A stretch of DNA of 64,000 nt from the NCBI GenBank assembly GCA_000467715.1, contig AJFK01000008.1, forward strand, positions 62,001 to 126,000. Reading direction: 5' to 3'. The stretch is from Hysterium pulicare CBS 123377. Lineage: Eukaryota; Ascomycota; Dothideomycetes; Hysteriales; Hysteriaceae. The position numbers and the translations under genes are program-made. Positions 34,505 through 47,300 of this stretch are shown piece after piece. A model generated the notes under the pieces. The model ran no database searches. It saw only the letters and a list, made by a program, of their open reading frames with translations, and was not told the DNA's origin. Position 1 is the stretch's first letter; each line of letters begins with the position of its first letter.

Positions 34505-36509
34505 CTAATCCGAATCCCCCTCAAATTCCGAGATATCCGGGTCTAAAGTGTCCTAAGTCAGCCAAATAATTCGCTTCAGATTCTACAAAAGCAGGGAAGC
34601 GCACCTCTAAAAGGCGTATACTCTAGCCTACCCCCAACTTTAACCGCCAACATCTCCCTCACAAGCCCTAGTTCCTGATCTGAAAGAATGGTATCCGGCT
34701 CCGCCATATCAATAAGCACCGCGATTCCCTGGTTTCCCGGACCCAGGTTCTCGATGAAATCGAGTAGGCCGCCTGATGTGAACTTACTTATCCCATTAAA
34801 AGTGACGCTTCGCAAGTTCCGCAACTTGCCGACGGGCTCGAGAATCGAGTCCGTGAGTTCTAGACCTGTGATGTAGAGATCTTGAAGTAGGGACGAGTTC
34901 GATATGATCGAGATGAGATGGTCGTCTGATAAGATCTCTGGGAGGAGAAGGAGTTTCAATTCTCTTAGCTCCGTTAAGGATTTGAGTGAATCGACGAGGA
35001 TGTCTACGTCGTCTCTGAATATTCCATCCGCATCGCCGTTTAAACTGAGTGCGCGTAGGGTGGAGCGTTGATGTGTTAATGCTTGATGGAACATCTGCCC
35101 TTTCTCACGAAGCGTGTACGAATCTACCTCGAGACGTCGCAAGCCAATTTTGTCTTCCAGAAGCAGTGGCATCACGATGGAAGAACTGGACACGAAGTTG
35201 GTGAGGCTGAGGTTTCGAAGGTTGGAGCACTCCCTTAGCCAAGCTATTACTTCGAGGAATACGTCATTTTGGGTTTTCTCGAGGTCGATCTGGCCCAGCG
35301 TGTCTTCAAGTCGTAAGGTTTCTATGGCAGTACATTGGCGTAGTAAGGAGAGGTGCGGAAGTGAGTCGTTCGATAGGCAGAGACGCAGTTCCTTCAGTGA
35401 TTGGCCGTGGCTGTTTAGGGCAAGGAATGTTTCGGCGCCGGCGCCTACGTCTCTAATCGTCTGAACAAATTTCAAAGATTGGGGGCGCATGGCACTAATG
35501 AATTCGGAAAGCTTGTGGTCGCGGTCCTCTGCTGCCCTATATCATGGAAAGAAGAGTTGTTTAGTGAATGTGTTGTGGGGCGAGATTGGTTCTTACCATG
35601 TGTAGATGCTAAGAGCGTCAAAATGGGGACAGTTCTCATGAATAGACGCGTGTACGAGCTCGTCTTCGAGTGGACTTCCATCATAAAGTTCCAGCGAATG
35701 CAGGCGAGGGAGCCGAGGAGCCCAACGGATCAGAGCGTGAGAGAGGACTGATTGTGTGGTCAGAAGGGAGAAGAAAGCATAATGAATGCAGGGAATAACT
35801 GTACGTTTGCCGCTGATAAGCTCGAGCATTGGAGTGTGTTCAGTGACAACTATTCACAGTAAGCGCCGGACCGTATATTGGCATAAGACAACCTACCTTC
35901 TCCGACTGCATCAATAATAGCAGTGTTATGCAGCCTGACAAACTTCTTTCCGGCTGGCCGAACAGGCGTATCGATAGTCATATGGAACTTAGCAAGTGGT
36001 GCAGAAAAGAATTTCCTAACTCATCAATCAGGTGATCATCCCTTAAAATGGACGGCTGCAATGGTGGATAATACTTTTGAGTTTTGCCGCTGAACTTGTT
36101 GTCTTCGAGAAGATACTCCAGATCCCGGAAGTCCAGCGTCTTGATGTACCGACAGTAGGGAAATAAAGTTGCATTCATGCTGGAGGCAATGATGGATCTC
36201 CACAGAATAGACCATTTTTGGACTACCAATGCTTGGGTGGCTAGAGGGATGGCCTCGTCATCTCCTCCACCTCGGACGGGAGAAACATGATGAGATCTAA
36301 TACATATATCAGTATGCACCCGGATCAAGGTTTTGCTATTGTGATACAGCATAGAAACAGGGGTTGAGGTACCGGTAGAGATGTGTTAGCGCAGGAACTG
36401 CCAATCCCCGATTTGCACAAGCGCAGTTGAACAGAGTATCAAAAGAACGTTGATTTGCAAGTTCCTCGCATAGAAGATGAAGGATATCATCCGGTAGCGT
36501 TGGAACCAT
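34505..36509 (-). CDS. F-box / leucine-rich repeat protein
   Basis: Exon 1 (36509-36373) encodes an F-box-like start, MVPTLPDDILHLLCEELANQ followed by RSFDTLFNCACANRGLAVPA. Later exons continue through FPYCRYIKTLDFRDLEYLLE, then FFSAPLAKFHMTIDTPVRPA, and an LRR-like body (LKELRLCL, ETLRLEDTL, LRNLSLTNF, LRELKLLLLPEIL, LQDLYITGLELTDSIL, LRSVTFNGIS). The last exon (34542-34505) ends in the acidic tail DPDISEFEGDSD. F-box proteins link substrates to SCF ubiquitin ligases; the substrate cannot be inferred. Introns were placed at about 36372-36338, a 59-base intron near 36078-36020, 35900-35850, 35592-35533 and 34604-34543; the middle ones are approximate. The gene diverges from RAD9 over 209 bases. 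Confidence 0.82.
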
Positions 36510-36718
36510 CTCGAACAGTTGCTGATTGCTTTTGTCTGGAGTTTAGAAGTCGATGAACGTGTCGAGGTGCGATGACGTTCAGAGTCGCGTTGGTTCGGAC
36601 AAAGACACGCGAACCCTTCAACAGAAAACAATGAACCTCAGGCAACAAAAATCTTGTGCGGGATCGGCCAGAACTGAACTTCACAGGATATTAGTCGGTG
36701 ATGGAATAACATGTCAGC
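36510..36718. promoter_or_regulatory. shared promoter of the F-box/LRR gene and RAD9
   Basis: Only 209 bases separate the two divergent start codons. Both leaders and promoters must fit in this gap or overlap the neighbouring gene. No specific site recognised. Confidence 0.5.
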
Positions 36719-38334
36719 ATGGTTACGCTCAATTTCACTCTTACGCCTGAGGCTGCAGCGAAAATCCATGATATCCTTGTCTGCCTTTCAAAATTCAGCG
36801 ATACAGTTTCCATAGAAGCGCGTCGAGAGAGGGTAAAGTTTCATCTCCGTATTTAGTCTCTTCAAAGTTCCTCGTTCATGATGAGTTAGTTTACTTTTAC
36901 CGCTCTCAATTCCTCTAAATCCGCCTATGCGGCCGTCGCTCTAGACGGCAAACGGTTTTTCTCTCAGTATGAATGTGTCCCGAGTACCGGCGGCCATGAT
37001 GGTCGATTCACGTGCAGCATGTATAGCAAGGTAGGTGACATCGTTATTTCTCCATTTTAATTATGTTTTAAAATCCCTTCCAGGCCCTCCTCTCCGTCTT
37101 CAAAGGACGCCTAGACGATCCCAGAGGCCGAGACGGCTCGATCGACCGCTGCGAAGTCACTGTCCAAGACCGACCCGACCAAACCGAATGTCGGTTCATC
37201 GTAAGAATGGTGTGCAATCAAGGTACCTTAGCAGCATCTCCCAATAATAAGCCAGCACACTCACATCCATGATCTCCTCAGGAGTCACGAAGACGTACAA
37301 ATTAACCTACGAATCCGTCGAAATAATGCACGCCCTCTTCGACAAGGAAAATGCCAAAAACCGTTGGTCCATCCGTACAAGCCTTCTACGCGAATACATT
37401 GAATATTTCGGCACCAAGACCGAAAACCTCGATATCTGCTCCTCAGGAGAAGAAGAAGGACGCGCCATTTTCAAAAGCTTTACCGAGAAAATTGCAACCG
37501 GGAAAGAAGTTCTTAAACATCCGCTCGTGACAGCTGTCGCGGTGAATACTTCTGACTTCGAACTGTTTACTGTGCAGCCGAATCTGCATATTATCATTAA
37601 TGTGCGGGATTTCAAGGCTATTGTTCTGCATGCTGATACGCTGAAGACGAGCCTGAAGGCTTGTTATTCATTACCCACTAGACCTTTGCAGTTTCATTAT
37701 ACGTCTGAGGGAATGAGTTGTGAGTTCACCCTCATGACGGCTGGTGATTATAATGCTACTCCAGCGCCAACACCGGCCCCGGCGCAGGCTAGTATGGTGA
37801 ATTCGAGCTCAAGAGCACAGTCTGCTGCGAATGAGAAACCAGAAGCAAGGAAGGAAAGAGTAGATATGCCTCCACCCAGGGAACCAGCATCGCGGAGAAC
37901 AGCACGGCGGACAAAGAATCCAGGTTCTGCGAAGCGTGGAGCGTCACCTAAGCGGATTTCGCCAGATACAGAGAGTTTATTTGTGCAGCAAGACGAAGAG
38001 GATGGTCGATGGGATCCTGTTGACTATCAACATGAACAAGAGACTTTAGGATGGGATGCAAGTGCTGAGAATGTAAGCTTTGATAACCTTGGATTGATGA
38101 TATTTATAATCCAGTTAACCGGATGAATAAACAGGACACAGCCATATACCCGACTTTCCGCGACAGTGGTAGCCTAGCGCGAACGGAAACTGAAGACAGT
38201 AATGAGGAAGCACTTGCTCCTACGCAGCGAATCTCACAGGTATGAAAACACTACTCCTAGTACAACGCTGATACAGCATTAATTATGGTTCGTAATGACT
38301 GACCGCCTTCGAACAGATAAAAGGGCTGTGGTGA
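36719..38334 (+). CDS. RAD9: DNA damage checkpoint protein RAD9 (9-1-1 clamp)
   Basis: Six exons (36719-36832, 36890-37030, 37084-37222, 37282-38072, 38135-38239, 38317-38334) join to 435 residues. The PCNA-like N-terminal region shows MVTLNFTLTPEAAAKIHDIL, FTFTALNSSKSAYAAVALDG, KRFFSQYECVP, and VTKTYKLTYESVEIMHALFD, then LQFHYTSEGMSCEFTLMTAG. The C-terminal 150 residues are an acidic, Ser/Thr-rich disordered tail with basic patches (RRTARRTKNPGSAKRGASPK), ending in IKGLW. Rad9 forms the heterotrimeric clamp with Hus1 and Rad1 on damaged DNA and recruits the ATR-activating partner through its phosphorylated tail. The final coding exon is only 18 bases including the stop, but its Lys-Gly-Leu-aromatic ending is family-like, which supports it. 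Confidence 0.93.
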
Positions 38335-38551
38335 AAGGATAGGTGAAAGAAACGAATGAATGCCAAAAGCCTTGGGTCCATTGATGACCAGTCCAAGTAC
38401 TAAAGGGGCTTTCCTCAGCCGCGTTTAATTAGCGGTACTTTCTCATCGTCCGAGTTAAATGGTGGCTCCTTCCCGTGCTTGAAATATCTAGTCCATGCGA
38501 AACTTCGTCGGCCGATGGCTTGAAGTTTTTCACCCTATTCTTTTTAGCACT

Positions 38552-39742
38552 TCAAGTTACATTATCACTGGAATTACCGACCGCCGTGAGGACGTCTTCT
38601 TGAGTCAAGATGAAGGAGGTTGCAGAACCGGCCCCCAAAAACTTGACATCGCCGTTCACGGGGATCTCGTTCCATTGTCCTCTAAGGACGGCATTCTCGT
38701 TATCAGGTATAGGCATCCCGCAATTCTTGTGCTTGGCCCAGCCCCAGGATATAACCTTTTTGTCCTTCGTGAGAGCAATGACGTGAGAACTCCCGGCAGA
38801 GAAGGTCTCGATCGGAGGTAGATTTGGTGGAGGACGCTCGCCCAAAGTGTCACTACCCCAGTATTTGAGCTGTCCGTCTTCGAATAAAACGTACCAACCC
38901 TTCCACGTATTGCCAATCTCTTTCCATCCCTTGATGTCGGTGGGACCGTGTCTCTTGACCTCGTTGTTGTCTCGTGCATAGATGCAGTATCGTCCATCCT
39001 TCGGGGATGATACCAGGATAGTGAAATCTCTACCGCAGAGGACACGAACGGGGGTAAACGAGATTCCCTGCGATATGAACTCAGGCTGCCAGTATACAGG
39101 CTTCTTTTCGGGTTGTGGATGAAGTTGGCCATTGCGTCCCCAGCCCCAACCGAAGCATCTGCCATTTTGGAGTACGATGACAAAGTGATGAACGCCACCT
39201 GCGATATCGACGACACGAGGCATGAAATGATGCTCAATCGGTGGATGCACGAATTGATCCTTGTGGATCCTGGTAGTTATTTCTCCCACCCCACGGCCAA
39301 GTTCCCCATGTTCCCCTCTTCCGAAAACGCGTACGATGGAAGCAGGTTGATAAGTGGCGTTTCTTCCCCAGCCCCTATAAGAACCATGTAGAACACATGC
39401 ACTGGCAGTCTCGGTGGCAGCGATCATTTTAAATCCGCTGAGTCTCTTTTCGAATTTCAACAGATGCGTGTTGTTATGGATGCCGTTGATATTAGTATTT
39501 CGACTCTTCACGCCAGCACCGCATTGATTATCCTCGTTGGATCCTACGATATAGACGTGCCCTTTTGTTGTTAGAATGAGAGTGTGTCTTGAACCAGCTT
39601 TGATGTCGACAATGTCTTCTTCGTCCGTTGGTGGAGGCTGACAGACTGGCTTGAATGGCTCCATATCGGTTCTAAACCCGATTCCGAGTTGACCGTGATC
39701 ATTAGCGCCAGCGGCGTACAAAGTGGCCTTACGTTCAGGCAT
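38552..39742 (-). CDS. RCC1-repeat protein, ATS1-like
   Basis: Single exon, 396 residues. RCC1-type repeats recur through the chain: LYAAGANDHGQLGIG, HVYIVGSNEDNQCGAG, VRVFGRGEHGELGRG, CFGWGWGRNGQLHPQ and VISWGWAKHKNCGMP, each followed by a hydrophobic strand such as AGSRHTLILT or GSSHVIALT. The repeats predict a seven-bladed propeller. Size and the spread of divergent repeats fit yeast Ats1, an alpha-tubulin suppressor linked to tRNA wobble and diphthamide modification, better than the nuclear exchange factor RCC1. The choice between ATS1 and other small RCC1 proteins is inference. Confidence 0.82.
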   Translation of the reverse strand: MPERKATLYAAGANDHGQLGIGFRTDMEPFKPVCQPPPTDEEDIVDIKAGSRHTLILTTKGHVYIVGSNEDNQCGAGVKSRNTNINGIHNNTHLLKFEKRLSGFKMIAATETASACVLHGSYRGWGRNATYQPASIVRVFGRGEHGELGRGVGEITTRIHKDQFVHPPIEHHFMPRVVDIAGGVHHFVIVLQNGRCFGWGWGRNGQLHPQPEKKPVYWQPEFISQGISFTPVRVLCGRDFTILVSSPKDGRYCIYARDNNEVKRHGPTDIKGWKEIGNTWKGWYVLFEDGQLKYWGSDTLGERPPPNLPPIETFSAGSSHVIALTKDKKVISWGWAKHKNCGMPIPDNENAVLRGQWNEIPVNGDVKFLGAGSATSFILTQEDVLTAVGNSSDNVT

Positions 39743-40328
39743 TGTGTTAACGAATGTGAAGAGGTAGTATATTTTGATGAAGACTGGTTTGGAGATGGTA
39801 AAAGTTGGAAAAGCGTTTCACAAGAGTGTGGATGTTAGATGAGGAGATCTTGGAGACATTTGGGGAGTGAAAGACCCGAAAGGCCCCGATTAAGAGCCTT
39901 GATGCAGAAGTTGCGAAGTAAATATTTGTATTCTCGAAAAGCCTTCCACTCTCCATTTGCCACGGAAGGTACGGGTAACTTTTTCAAACAAGACATGCGC
40001 GATAGGTATAGTTAGATGAGCTTTGGGAGAACCATAGCATTAGACTAGCGTGTTTGAATTTTTTTTTGAGGACCTTGGAACAGCCCATACCGAGAGAACT
40101 TCATCATACTTCGCAGCAAAGATGGAAGTTGGCATATCATGTGGCTGACATAATCGTCGTCCACGGCATGTTCCGCAAAGACTACAACACCCGAGCTACG
40201 ACCCAGAACAGGCTAGCGCGCACTTTCACGCACTCTCACCAATTCTCAACATCAAGACCTCCAACCACGACGAAAAACTACGAAACCATCCTCCCACCCA
40301 GCACGCACCAAGAGCACAGCCGCCCAAT
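39743..40328. promoter_or_regulatory. divergent promoter region of the RCC1-like and uS9 genes
   Basis: 586 bases between divergent starts. Pyrimidine- and CA-rich stretches lie just before the uS9 start, as is usual for strongly expressed fungal genes. No gene recognised; the open frame at 40054-40428 overlaps the uS9 first exon out of frame. Confidence 0.5.
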
Positions 40329-40956
40329 ATGGCTTCTCAAAGCGTGCAATGCTTCGGAAAGAAGAAGACTGCGACTGGTACGTCTTGCACACCTCAGGGC
40401 CCTGCCAGAAAAGAATATCGAAAACTGACAAAATTCAATTATAGCTGTCGCACACTGCAAGGTACACCTCCAACGATACAAACGGATTTTTGAAGGGCTA
40501 TGTATACTAAGACAAATTTTTCCAGGCCGGTAAAGGTCTAATCAAAGTCAACGGAAAGCCGCTCTCGCTCGTCCAACCCGAGATCCTGAGATTCAAAGTC
40601 TACGAACCCGTCCTCATCCTCGGTGTCGACAAATTCGGTACGAGACAACCTTCCACCTCCACCTCTAATCATTAAACATTGATATGGGATACTAATGATA
40701 TACAGCCGACGTCGACATCCGAGTGCGCGTCTCAGGCGGTGGCCACACCTCCCAAATCTACGCCGTCCGTCAAGCCATCGCCAAATCCATCATCGCCTAC
40801 TACCAAAAATACGTCGACGAGCATTCCAAGAACCAGCTGAAGCAGGCGCTTGTGCAATACGACCGTACGCTCCTCGTTGCTGATAACAGGCGGTGCGAGC
40901 CGAAGAAGTTTGGAGGTCCTGGTGCGCGTGCGAGATACCAGAAATCGTACCGTTGA
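40329..40956 (+). CDS. RPS16: 40S ribosomal protein uS9 (S16)
   Basis: Four exons (40329-40377, 40445-40461, 40526-40637, 40706-40956) join to 142 residues, the usual length. The product reads [60 protein letters not shown] and ends [17 protein letters not shown], the conserved C-terminal tail that reaches the P-site tRNA anticodon. Exon 2 is only 17 bases and is needed to read VAHCK in frame. A TACTAAT-like branch site precedes the last acceptor. Confidence 0.97.
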
Positions 40957-41584
40957 GGGAAGGTGTGGCGTGTGTGTTGTTGCATGGAATGGGGAAGCGG
41001 TGTTCACTACTTGCTTTACTTATCTATCGGGTTCCATGAGATGGGGTGCCTTTGCTGGGATTTTTGCTGGGCGACCTGATGGGATGATCATGATTCCTAT
41101 GCTACGATAAAGCGGAAAAATATGTTGGTTGCAAGCAAGAGTGTGCCTTTGTGAAAATCTGTGACTTGATTGATGATAGAGTGAGTTGGAGTACTAAAAG
41201 TGATACTGGAAATCCAAGAAAAGGGCATTGTCATAAACCTCATCACCTTCCAATTGGCAGCTAGGGATAGTCAACGTCCCATTATAAGAGGTTCCCCAGA
41301 AAAGTTGCCCCTCGTCTTTTATAATTTGTACAGGGTAGAATATCAATCACGCTTTGCAAGATCATGCCTTCCTCCACTCGCTTTCAGATATTAAAGCAGG
41401 ACTCCGAACGTACCATCGATGCTACAAGTCTCTTAAATGACGCCGCATGCTATACAGGCATCACCCACTCCCAATCCCTGAGTGTCGACAATTCGGCCCA
41501 AATGGCCCATGGGTTCGTCACCACATAAGATAATTACCTGATGCCACCATTGTTAATTGAATATGTAAGAACACGGATCGTTGA
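40957..41584. other. intergenic region between convergent genes
   Basis: 628 bases between the uS9 and exomer gene stop codons. Only short unrelated open frames; it should hold the two 3' ends. Nothing else recognised. Confidence 0.5.
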
Positions 41585-43947
41585 TCAACCGTCACTCCCA
41601 CTGCTCCTGAAGGCAGCGCATAGCGCTGCATACTGATGTGTTAGGTCCAGGACATGTTGCGGTAGACTAGTGCCTTGGATGATACTGCGAATTTTGACTG
41701 CGCCTTCTTCTTCGATGAGTTTGCGTATTGTAAAGAGGAGCGCAGGTGAAAACTGTGGATGATTGTCAGCCGGAATGCGATTGTGTCGGGATATAACAGA
41801 TACGTACCTCTGAATACCAACGGTATTGCCATGTGACCAGCCTGATCAAGGCACCACACACATCCCGTACATTGTGGTGCATCTCGCTGAGCTTCAGGAC
41901 GCCTTTCATCGCTTTCGGACTGAACTTGATTTGGAGGCAGCTCTCGTATGCTTCGACTGCTTCGTCAATGTGGTGCAACCGCTCCGCGAGCTCGCCTAGA
42001 ATCTCCCATTCTTCCGCTGATTTTTTATAAAGTAGCTGTTGTTGTCGATACTGTGCCATTTCCGTACGCCAAATGGTATACACACGCAAATCTTCGTAAA
42101 GGACCATAAAAAGATTGTCAAGCCAACGCTCGCAAAGACGCTTATTTTGGAAGTGGGTATAATTCTGTGCGTTTAACGTGTCGGGCTGCGTTCTGTAGTT
42201 AGCTTGGGATAGTGTGTACCGATACTTAGGAGTCTTAAATGAAAGGTAGGGGAGAGGTTATTAGCCCAAAATTTTAAAACACATACTTCGTCGCTGCCAG
42301 CTTTGACGACTTCGGATGCAACTGTGTGGCTAGGCTTTTCTATTGATTCAGTCGCTGCTAGTTCGCCGTTTGGAGCATCAGATGATGAAGCAGCTTCCTC
42401 CACTTGCCCATGACCGTTTTCCTTGGGGCTGGGGGAGCGCAGTGCCGTTGTGCTTGCATTTCGAGAGCCCATTTGATTGATGGTCTGTTTTTCGTGTCTG
42501 TATTCTTCCTCCATGACAAAGACCTGACTTCGTATTCGAAGGAGCTGATCCCAACCGATCTTCTTCGTAATTTCTGTGAGTAGGACATATGCTTTAAGAA
42601 AGGTACCTTTGAAACCTGCAGCATGTAATTTTCGAAGTGTCGGATGTACAAGCTCGATGTCATCCACATTGCTGTCTTCTATTTCATCGCATACGGCTTC
42701 TTGCATGATAGGGAGAAAGACTCTTGACGGTTCGGGCATTCTTGGTGCGTCTTTGTCCTGGTATGTGAACATGGGACATGAGTTGAGCGTTAATAGAGCA
42801 AGATCCCACTGCTCAAGGTTAACGTAGATTTCGGCGAGTCTCGCCCATGTACCAAATTCACTAGGAGCGGAAACCACGCTTCGTTTTGCGATTTCAAGAG
42901 CAAGATCACCACGACCTTTCTTGTTGCAGAAATCGGCCTGGCAGTCAAGCAACGAGTAGTCCATGGGGAGTTCTTGAATGGCTTCGTGCAAGAGCTGTAC
43001 AGCTTTGACCTCTTCGTCTGCCGCGATATATACGCGGGCCAGTAAAGATGAAATTTCCGGATCTCGAGTCCGAAGCTTCTCGAAAAGATTGATGCCAGAT
43101 GCATACCTCCCCGTCGTGTGAATATAGTCAAGCAGTCCGGTGGTTAAGTGGTTCGAAACAAGGTTTGGCACCTGAATCTCCGGATCAGAGCCCAATTGCC
43201 AACCATTGAAAAACAAGCGCTCAGCTGCATCAAGGAACTTGTGCTCGCTCTCCGTGCTCGTAATTGGGTTGAACCTCCGCACACCAACAATCTTTTTGAT
43301 AGTGTCTCCAGAGCCATCATCCGCATACGAATACGCGCGAAGAACGCTGCAAAGATAGGTCTCTAGCCACAGTTCATCCGTTGCAACTCGCTTGTCTCCG
43401 CGCTCGTCAATGCAATAGCTTTCCACTGTCCCTGGAATCGCGACCTGAACCCGCATATCCAAACGAGAAAAGGCATTGTAGCAGCAATATAAACCAGACA
43501 CCACCTTGTTCGCTTTGTCGTGGAGTGAGTACGTCAGGGTATTTATGTAGGCAGCTAGACTGGCAGAGGACGAAGCATCCACCCCAGTAACATGATGGTA
43601 GACGCCAATCTGCTTCGTCGGTGATTTAATGGGTTGTTTGATCAGGTGCACGAGATCTGGTGGTCCGAGTTCCCGTAACGTCTGGAGAGTTTCTGCGCGA
43701 GCTTCGACAGCGGAATGGAGTTCGTCTTCGTAAATTCTATTTGGGTGAATCCGTCAGTAGAGTAAAGACGGAAAGACAGGCTGGGAATTGTTGTTTCAGA
43801 GGCGAATGATGGATGGAACATAGTCATACATCGACCAGAGCGTCCTGCAGGAGGACCAGTAGCCATGTCGAGGAAGTATTGAAGCTCAAAAAGTTAGCGC
43901 TTAAGAGGAATAGCAACTTACTCGGGAACAGCTGGAGCGGTCACCAT
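41585..43947 (-). CDS. ChAPs family exomer subunit (BCH1/BUD7-like)
   Basis: Four exons (43947-43922, 43736-42287, 42185-41808, 41752-41585) join to 673 residues. The first exon is 26 bases, encoding MVTAPAVPE. Hallmarks are ELGPPDLVHLIKQPIKSPTK, YHHVTGVDASSSASLAAYIN, TLTYSLHDKANKVVSGLYCC, tetratricopeptide-type helices (LLDYIHTTGRYASGINLFEK, AVQLLHEAIQELPMDYSLLD), and NYTHFQNKRLCERWLDNLFM followed by VLYEDLRVYTIWRTEM. ChAPs bind Arf1 and Chs5 at the trans-Golgi to form exomer, which exports cargo such as chitin synthase to the plasma membrane. A Ser/Gly/Glu-rich insert lies around residues 405-490. The intron after the first exon is 185 bases, with an ATG inside it that could be mistaken for the start. 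Confidence 0.93.
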
Positions 43948-44327
43948 GCTTGGTTGGTGCCGTAAGAAAGGCGCAATCGTCTTGCAATGTGTTAATGTTG
44001 CTTAATCGCAGCTGCGCGGGTAATACAGCTCGTGCGGAATGGGAGTTCGATATGAGATCGTTGTCTTAGCCGTCGTCCTGAAGAGCGAGACAGGGCTGGG
44101 ATTAGCATCCACGTTTCGGCGGGAATGCCAAGCATCTTGAACATGGAGCACGGAGTGGTAGAGCTCTACCTCCAACGCGACAATTCACTTTGTTGCCCAT
44201 CACGAGCGTTTCCCACTTCATCCCCTCCTGGAATCTACTACTTAGGCGTCCATCATCTAGATGCCACCTCTTCTTGTCCTCAACGTCGCGAGGGAACATC
44301 AACTCCGCCAATACCACTCCTCTCGTC
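43948..44327. promoter_or_regulatory. shared promoter of the exomer gene and HIR3
   Basis: 380 bases between divergent start codons. No open frame is supported; an ATG near 44260 lies out of phase with HIR3 exon 2. Confidence 0.5.
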
Positions 44328-47300
44328 ATGGTATGTTTCAAGTATCAGTGCTTCTATACTCAGATATCGAATATGAGTTGTGATAGCTAACTTTGTCGTC
44401 CTACACAGTCGGCGTTCAAGGCCCTCAATATCGAGTCGGATAACGAATCCGAGGACGAGGTCGACAACACCAAAGAAATCCAGATCGAGGAAGCTCTAAA
44501 GCTATATCAGACAGCCCTCAAGTTTCACTCGGAGGGTCCACAGTCTTTCGACAAAGCCGCCGAAGCCTACAAAGCTCTCTTCGAATCCGAAATATTCAAG
44601 TACGCCGAATCTTTGTCGGAATACCGCAGGCATGAACTATATGGCGATAATTTGGAGTATGACAATATCCTACAAGATGACTTTGAGCCGGGTCCAGTGC
44701 AGCTCGTCGGTGCGACGGAGAGTGCGCCGAATACGCTACCACAAATTCTGCATCTCTCCTACAAGAATCATGGCCAGTTCTTGTTGGAAATGATGCAGTA
44801 CCACCTCCAGCAACACGAGGCTATTTCCCATGGGTCGCCGCACATACTTGCCTCTCTCCAATGCTTCGCTGAAGCTCTAGATAAGGACGATGCAGATTTG
44901 GATCTCTGGTCGCGGACGTCCTCGGTGGCGGCTCTTCTCGGAAGTAGGCGTATAACGAGATTTTGTTTGGAGGCTGTCTTGGATGGTGACGATGAGCTGC
45001 TCGACAGTGTACTGAGGTTACCCGGACTCGAGGAAGGCTTTGCAGGCCAACAGCTCAGGGAGCTCACCGAGAAGCTCCAGGATGATCTTTCATTGATGCA
45101 AGCACCGCTATCATCTATGCGACGGAAAAAGCTCTCCGTAGCTCTTAAGAAACGATTGAATCCTTACTCATTTGCGCCGTTGCCATCTGATATTTCCAGG
45201 TTCAGTGATACTGAACCACTAATTGGACGTCAACCTGGTCGTTTCACCCTCAATCCAGCCAAAAGAGACTGGGCCGGCGTGGGAGAGGCAATTCTCCATC
45301 AGTACATGACGGAACAAGGCGGATACATTGACCTTGGTCCGGGCCCTGGAATCTCCATTACTCTACCTCCTGCTGCTCCCGGCGAAGTTGACATTGTTGA
45401 GGAGGACGTCTCACCAACGGGTTCGACGATTGAGGTATTTCCAATGACTGATAGGTCTGCTCAGCGACTAGGCGGTTCAACCAATCATTCTAGTACCGAA
45501 GAAAGGATCTCCAGCAAGGACGACGATGTCGCAATGCAAGAGCAAATCCGCGAATCTGCTGAAAATAACGAGAATGGCGATTCAGGAGCTCCGTCAGAGA
45601 CACCAATTCCGCAGTCACGAAAGCGGTCTACTGAATCAGCAGGTCTACCAGAGACTGCAGATGGAGGACGTATACGAAGCAAACGCATACGCGCCCGGGA
45701 GACTGTTGTTGACGGAGTCCCGGGAGTGGATACTGCGGGCTCAGATCTCGCGAAGCAGATAGAGTACGAGCTCTCGACTTTTGTACTTGCGGACCAGTAT
45801 TTGTTTGAGGTCATCAATGACCTACTCGCGAAACTTGATGTTCAAGGGCTTGGTGATCCCAAAAATCTTCGAGATGCCCTTACATCCACAGAGCCGGACT
45901 CTTTTACAGCTAGTAGTGGAAACCCTACACATGCTGCGAGGGACTTGTTCGCTGCTGTGCAGTCCGGCGGTTCTAAAACAGCTGCGGTGCTACTCAGCGG
46001 CGAGACGGTCGACTTAGGCGGCATGTCTCGAGAAGCTGGTCTAAACGCTTTCTTAGGTTATGCCAAATCAGGGATCTCCCAGACTTGTATCAAACCCACC
46101 CTGGGGGCAGAGAAATTGAACAAATTTCTACCAATCATCAACCACGGATGGTTGTCTGCCCAAGAAGTCGCATTTACTTGGCTGCAGTTCTTGCTCCTGC
46201 CGGGATCACTACCTTCACCAAAATCCCCTCAAAACCGCCGGCAGTCAAGCTACATGCAATATCGATGGGCAGAGGATTTGAAGCGCCATGTCGTCCAGAT
46301 CATTGTAAATCTCGACGAGTTTATCTTTCAGCAACTTCTGAATCGCGTCTCCGAACTTAGTTCCAGAATGCTCAAGACTCGATCCCAGGGGCATGTCTAC
46401 GATTTCCAAGAATGGGACCACTCCCAAGTTGAAATGGTAGAGACGCTATTTGAGCTTCATCTCGATATTTACTCATTGATAAAACACCCCAATAGTGGAG
46501 TGGATTCGGTCACACAAACTCTTCAAAACGACCGTCTTGAGAGATGGGCTGCACTCGCAAGGGATATGATGCAATTGCGGTCAAGCGTGAACGAGGATAT
46601 CGATCTTGATGAGCTTGCCCTTCGACACATATGGGCTTCGATATTTCATCTCAGCGTTTGCGAAGATGTCCCCCAAGAACATATCATCTACAGTATGGAA
46701 GAGTTGAAAGCAATCTTTAAATCTATTGGTGAACCGACCATTGAGGTCCAGAATAACGCAGTAATGCCGGAACTTTCTATTGCCGCAGTAGATCGAGAGC
46801 TTGCCCGTATCAGCATGAAGGACTTCTTCCTCAGAATCTTTGACCAGGATGAAAAGGATCCTGTGGCGGTAATAGAAAGCTTGGAACCTATTCTAGAAAC
46901 ACCAAAGGACTTCCAAGTTGAGGGCGAAGTCGATGGACCCAGCAGCCTAGGGAATCAAGAGCAAGACCAATCAGCTAGCCCGGCGACTTTGAATGGGCAT
47001 TCTGCAGATGAGCAGCATGATTTCACTCAACATTTGAGGTCAATTCCAAACCAGGAAATGAAGAAATTCCTTGACACAGCCAATGTTTCGCTCCGATTGT
47101 CCCTCTGGCAGCGCCTGCGAGAAGCCTACGAAGCCATTGAGTACCCACCCAAAGTTGTTTCATGTTATCTTCGAAGCATCGAAACTCTCGTCAAAGAATT
47201 CAGCTCTCCTGCCTACCGAGATGCGCAGGAACCGGACCGACAATATATGCTTCTAAGTCGGTTTCGCATCATCGATGAATTACTGGTGAAGACACTGCAG

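Noticed and set aside
43642-43866. Start at 43866 (MATGPPAGRSG) for the exomer gene
   Set aside because: It lies in the first intron. The start at 43947 with a GA/GTAAGT donor joins in phase to IYEDELHSAVEAR, while frames from 43866 do not join cleanly.
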